Shown here piece after piece: positions 62,877 to 64,000 of a stretch of DNA of 64,000 nucleotides (within the stretch, counting starts at the first letter, position 1; every line of letters begins with the position of its first letter). The translations under genes and the position numbers were made by a program. Source of the stretch: Heliocidaris erythrogramma (Eukaryota; Echinodermata; Echinoidea; Camarodonta; Echinometridae); contig CM046866.1 in assembly GCA_025617745.1 (NCBI GenBank), positions 11,415,725 to 11,479,724 of the forward strand, read 5' to 3'. The notes beneath the pieces were generated by a model that saw only the letters and a list, made by a program, of their open reading frames with translations, was not told where the DNA came from and searched no databases.

Positions 62877-63166
62877 TTTTTTAATGAATGTTTAGCAGTT
62901 TAAGGAGCCGGTCCAGCTCCCGTGAAAGTGCTAAAATAGCACGCTGTGTGCATTCAATAGCACTCTGAGTGCAGTCCCAATGCATGCCCTCAAAAAGTGC
63001 TCAGCACTTCAGTTTTGCAGTGTACAGATGACGTCAAAATAAGACGTCCTCTTGACGTCTTGCGTTGGTGCAAGTTGTCGTCTTATTGACGTAATTACAG
63101 GACGTAAAAAAGACGAAAACCACGACGTAAATATCACGTAATTTTTACCACTTTCTGCTATCAGGG

Positions 63167-64000
63167 TGGGGGCCAGTGTTTCTATTTTTCAAAATGAAAT
63201 AATCCTGGCTGAATGAGCTATCAAAACTAGCAGGAATTTCAGGAATTTGATCCTGGGATTTGATCAATATTTTTTCAAGATATTTCACCCCCCCCCCTTT
63301 TTCTCAGGTGTCGAAGAGAGAGAGAGAGAAAGAAAGAAAAACACCCCCTTTTTTAATGAAATCTCCGGGTGAAAGATAAAAAACACCCTCTTTCTTTACA
63401 ATTCACGGGCCGGATTGTGTCGCCCCAAAAATACCCCTTTACCGGAGATTTTGGGAACACGCATGCGGTCCCTTCGACCTCCGAGTGGGGGGGGGGGGGG
63501 GGGGGGAGTTTACCCAGGAAATTTTGCAATTGAGCAGTAGAGAAGCTCGAATTTTATGCATTGGTAAGCGGTTTTCTATTCACACACTTCTACAATCGGG
63601 AGCAAAATTAACGAAAACCCTGAAAGACTTGAGAAAGAGTCGAGAAATTCAGCAAGGTTGCCTGAATTTGAGATTTCTTTCAAAAGTTGAACCTTTGCAA
63701 ATGCTGTTTTATACACTTTATTTATCTTACGTCGGGGGCGCAATATTTAGCAGGAGTCATATGACACATACATGATATATCGAGCAAAGCAATTACATCT
63801 TTATTTTTTCAAATTTTGAACCCTTTAAGCTATTTAAGAACAATATAGGCCTACTGGGGGCGCGAAATTACGAGATCCTGAAAGATAATAATTATGCGAG
63901 GGAGCAAAGCGACCGAGCTTTCAAAAAATTTCGCATTTCAAACCTTCAAAAACTAGATTTTTAGTGCATTAACAGGCCATTACCCCCACATCATATTTTT
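63167..64000. other. Right end of window, no gene seen
   Basis: It has poly(C) and poly(G) runs (63288-63297, 63487-63506), a GA stretch, and another gagggagcaaagcgaccgag word near 63899. The 96-codon plus-strand frame at 63485-63775 starts in the G run and has no recognisable family. Confidence 0.5.

Larger units (their letters stand above)
62220..63166. mobile_element. Composite TIR element with CCCTGATAGCAGAAAGTG ends
   Basis: CCCTGATAGCAGAAAGTGTT at 62220 (also at 61073) faces CCACTTTCTGCTATCAGGG ending at 63166. Subterminal ACGTC-rich blocks (gacgtgatatttacgtc, gtaattacgtcaataagacg) are repeated on both sides. Inside is a second pair of inverted sequences around two tRNA-like modules. 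Confidence 0.75.

Overview
This is a eukaryotic, AT-rich, intron-rich and very repeat-rich genomic window. Genes are split by introns of up to 25 kb with GT/AG boundaries, there are no operons, and most of the DNA is short non-autonomous transposons, a tRNA-derived SINE, a dead LINE, minisatellites and poly(G)/poly(C) runs. The SINE type, the two recognisable gene families and the repeat style suggest a marine deuterostome, most likely an echinoderm such as a sea urchin. That assignment is an inference.

Three protein-coding loci can be supported. (1) On the + strand, a four-exon SLC16/monocarboxylate-transporter-like gene (3056-3956, 29212-29355, 34758-35807, 39881-40005; 739 codons plus stop). 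All exon phases agree, the second exon has the 144-bp size typical of the family, and a long Ser/Thr-rich N-terminus precedes the first membrane segment. (2) On the - strand, inside the 25-kb first intron of that transporter, a probable five-exon gene (24137 down to 19088) ending in leucine-rich repeats. Its first exons join in phase, but the leucine-rich exons need at least two frame corrections, so it is either a decaying gene or carries sequence errors. (3) On the - strand, convergent with the transporter, a seven-exon beta-1,4-galactosyltransferase gene (55860 down to 46736; 628 codons plus stop). All junctions are in phase, the DVDH and WGWGGEDD motifs are intact, and a roughly 110-residue Lys/Glu/Ala-rich tail follows the catalytic domain.

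One full tRNA gene (Arg, anticodon UCU) sits at 8121-8192 on the - strand inside a cluster of inverted repeats.

The remaining space holds repeats. 1-2.4 kb has poly(G) elements and a TTCGGAATTATGAACC-type array. 7.5-15.4 kb holds a string of terminal-inverted-repeat (TIR) elements, several with visible target-site duplications. 29.4-33.5 kb holds a foldback element next to a splice donor, a GGGCCC-ended element and a dead LINE with an internal 182-bp triplication. 39.2-41.2 kb has an (ACTAAT)n array and a roughly 170-bp tandem repeat flanking the last transporter exon. 44.7-55.2 kb carries further TIR elements and minisatellites in the introns and the downstream flank of the galactosyltransferase gene. 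59.5-64 kb is a gene-free block with a near-identical 1.14-kb tandem duplication joined to a composite inverted-repeat element that carries two opposed tRNA-like modules.

The transporter and the galactosyltransferase show no evident functional link; they are simply convergent neighbours. I saw no convincing new defence or biosynthetic system. The more unusual signals are the structural features of the genes and the layered repeat architecture.
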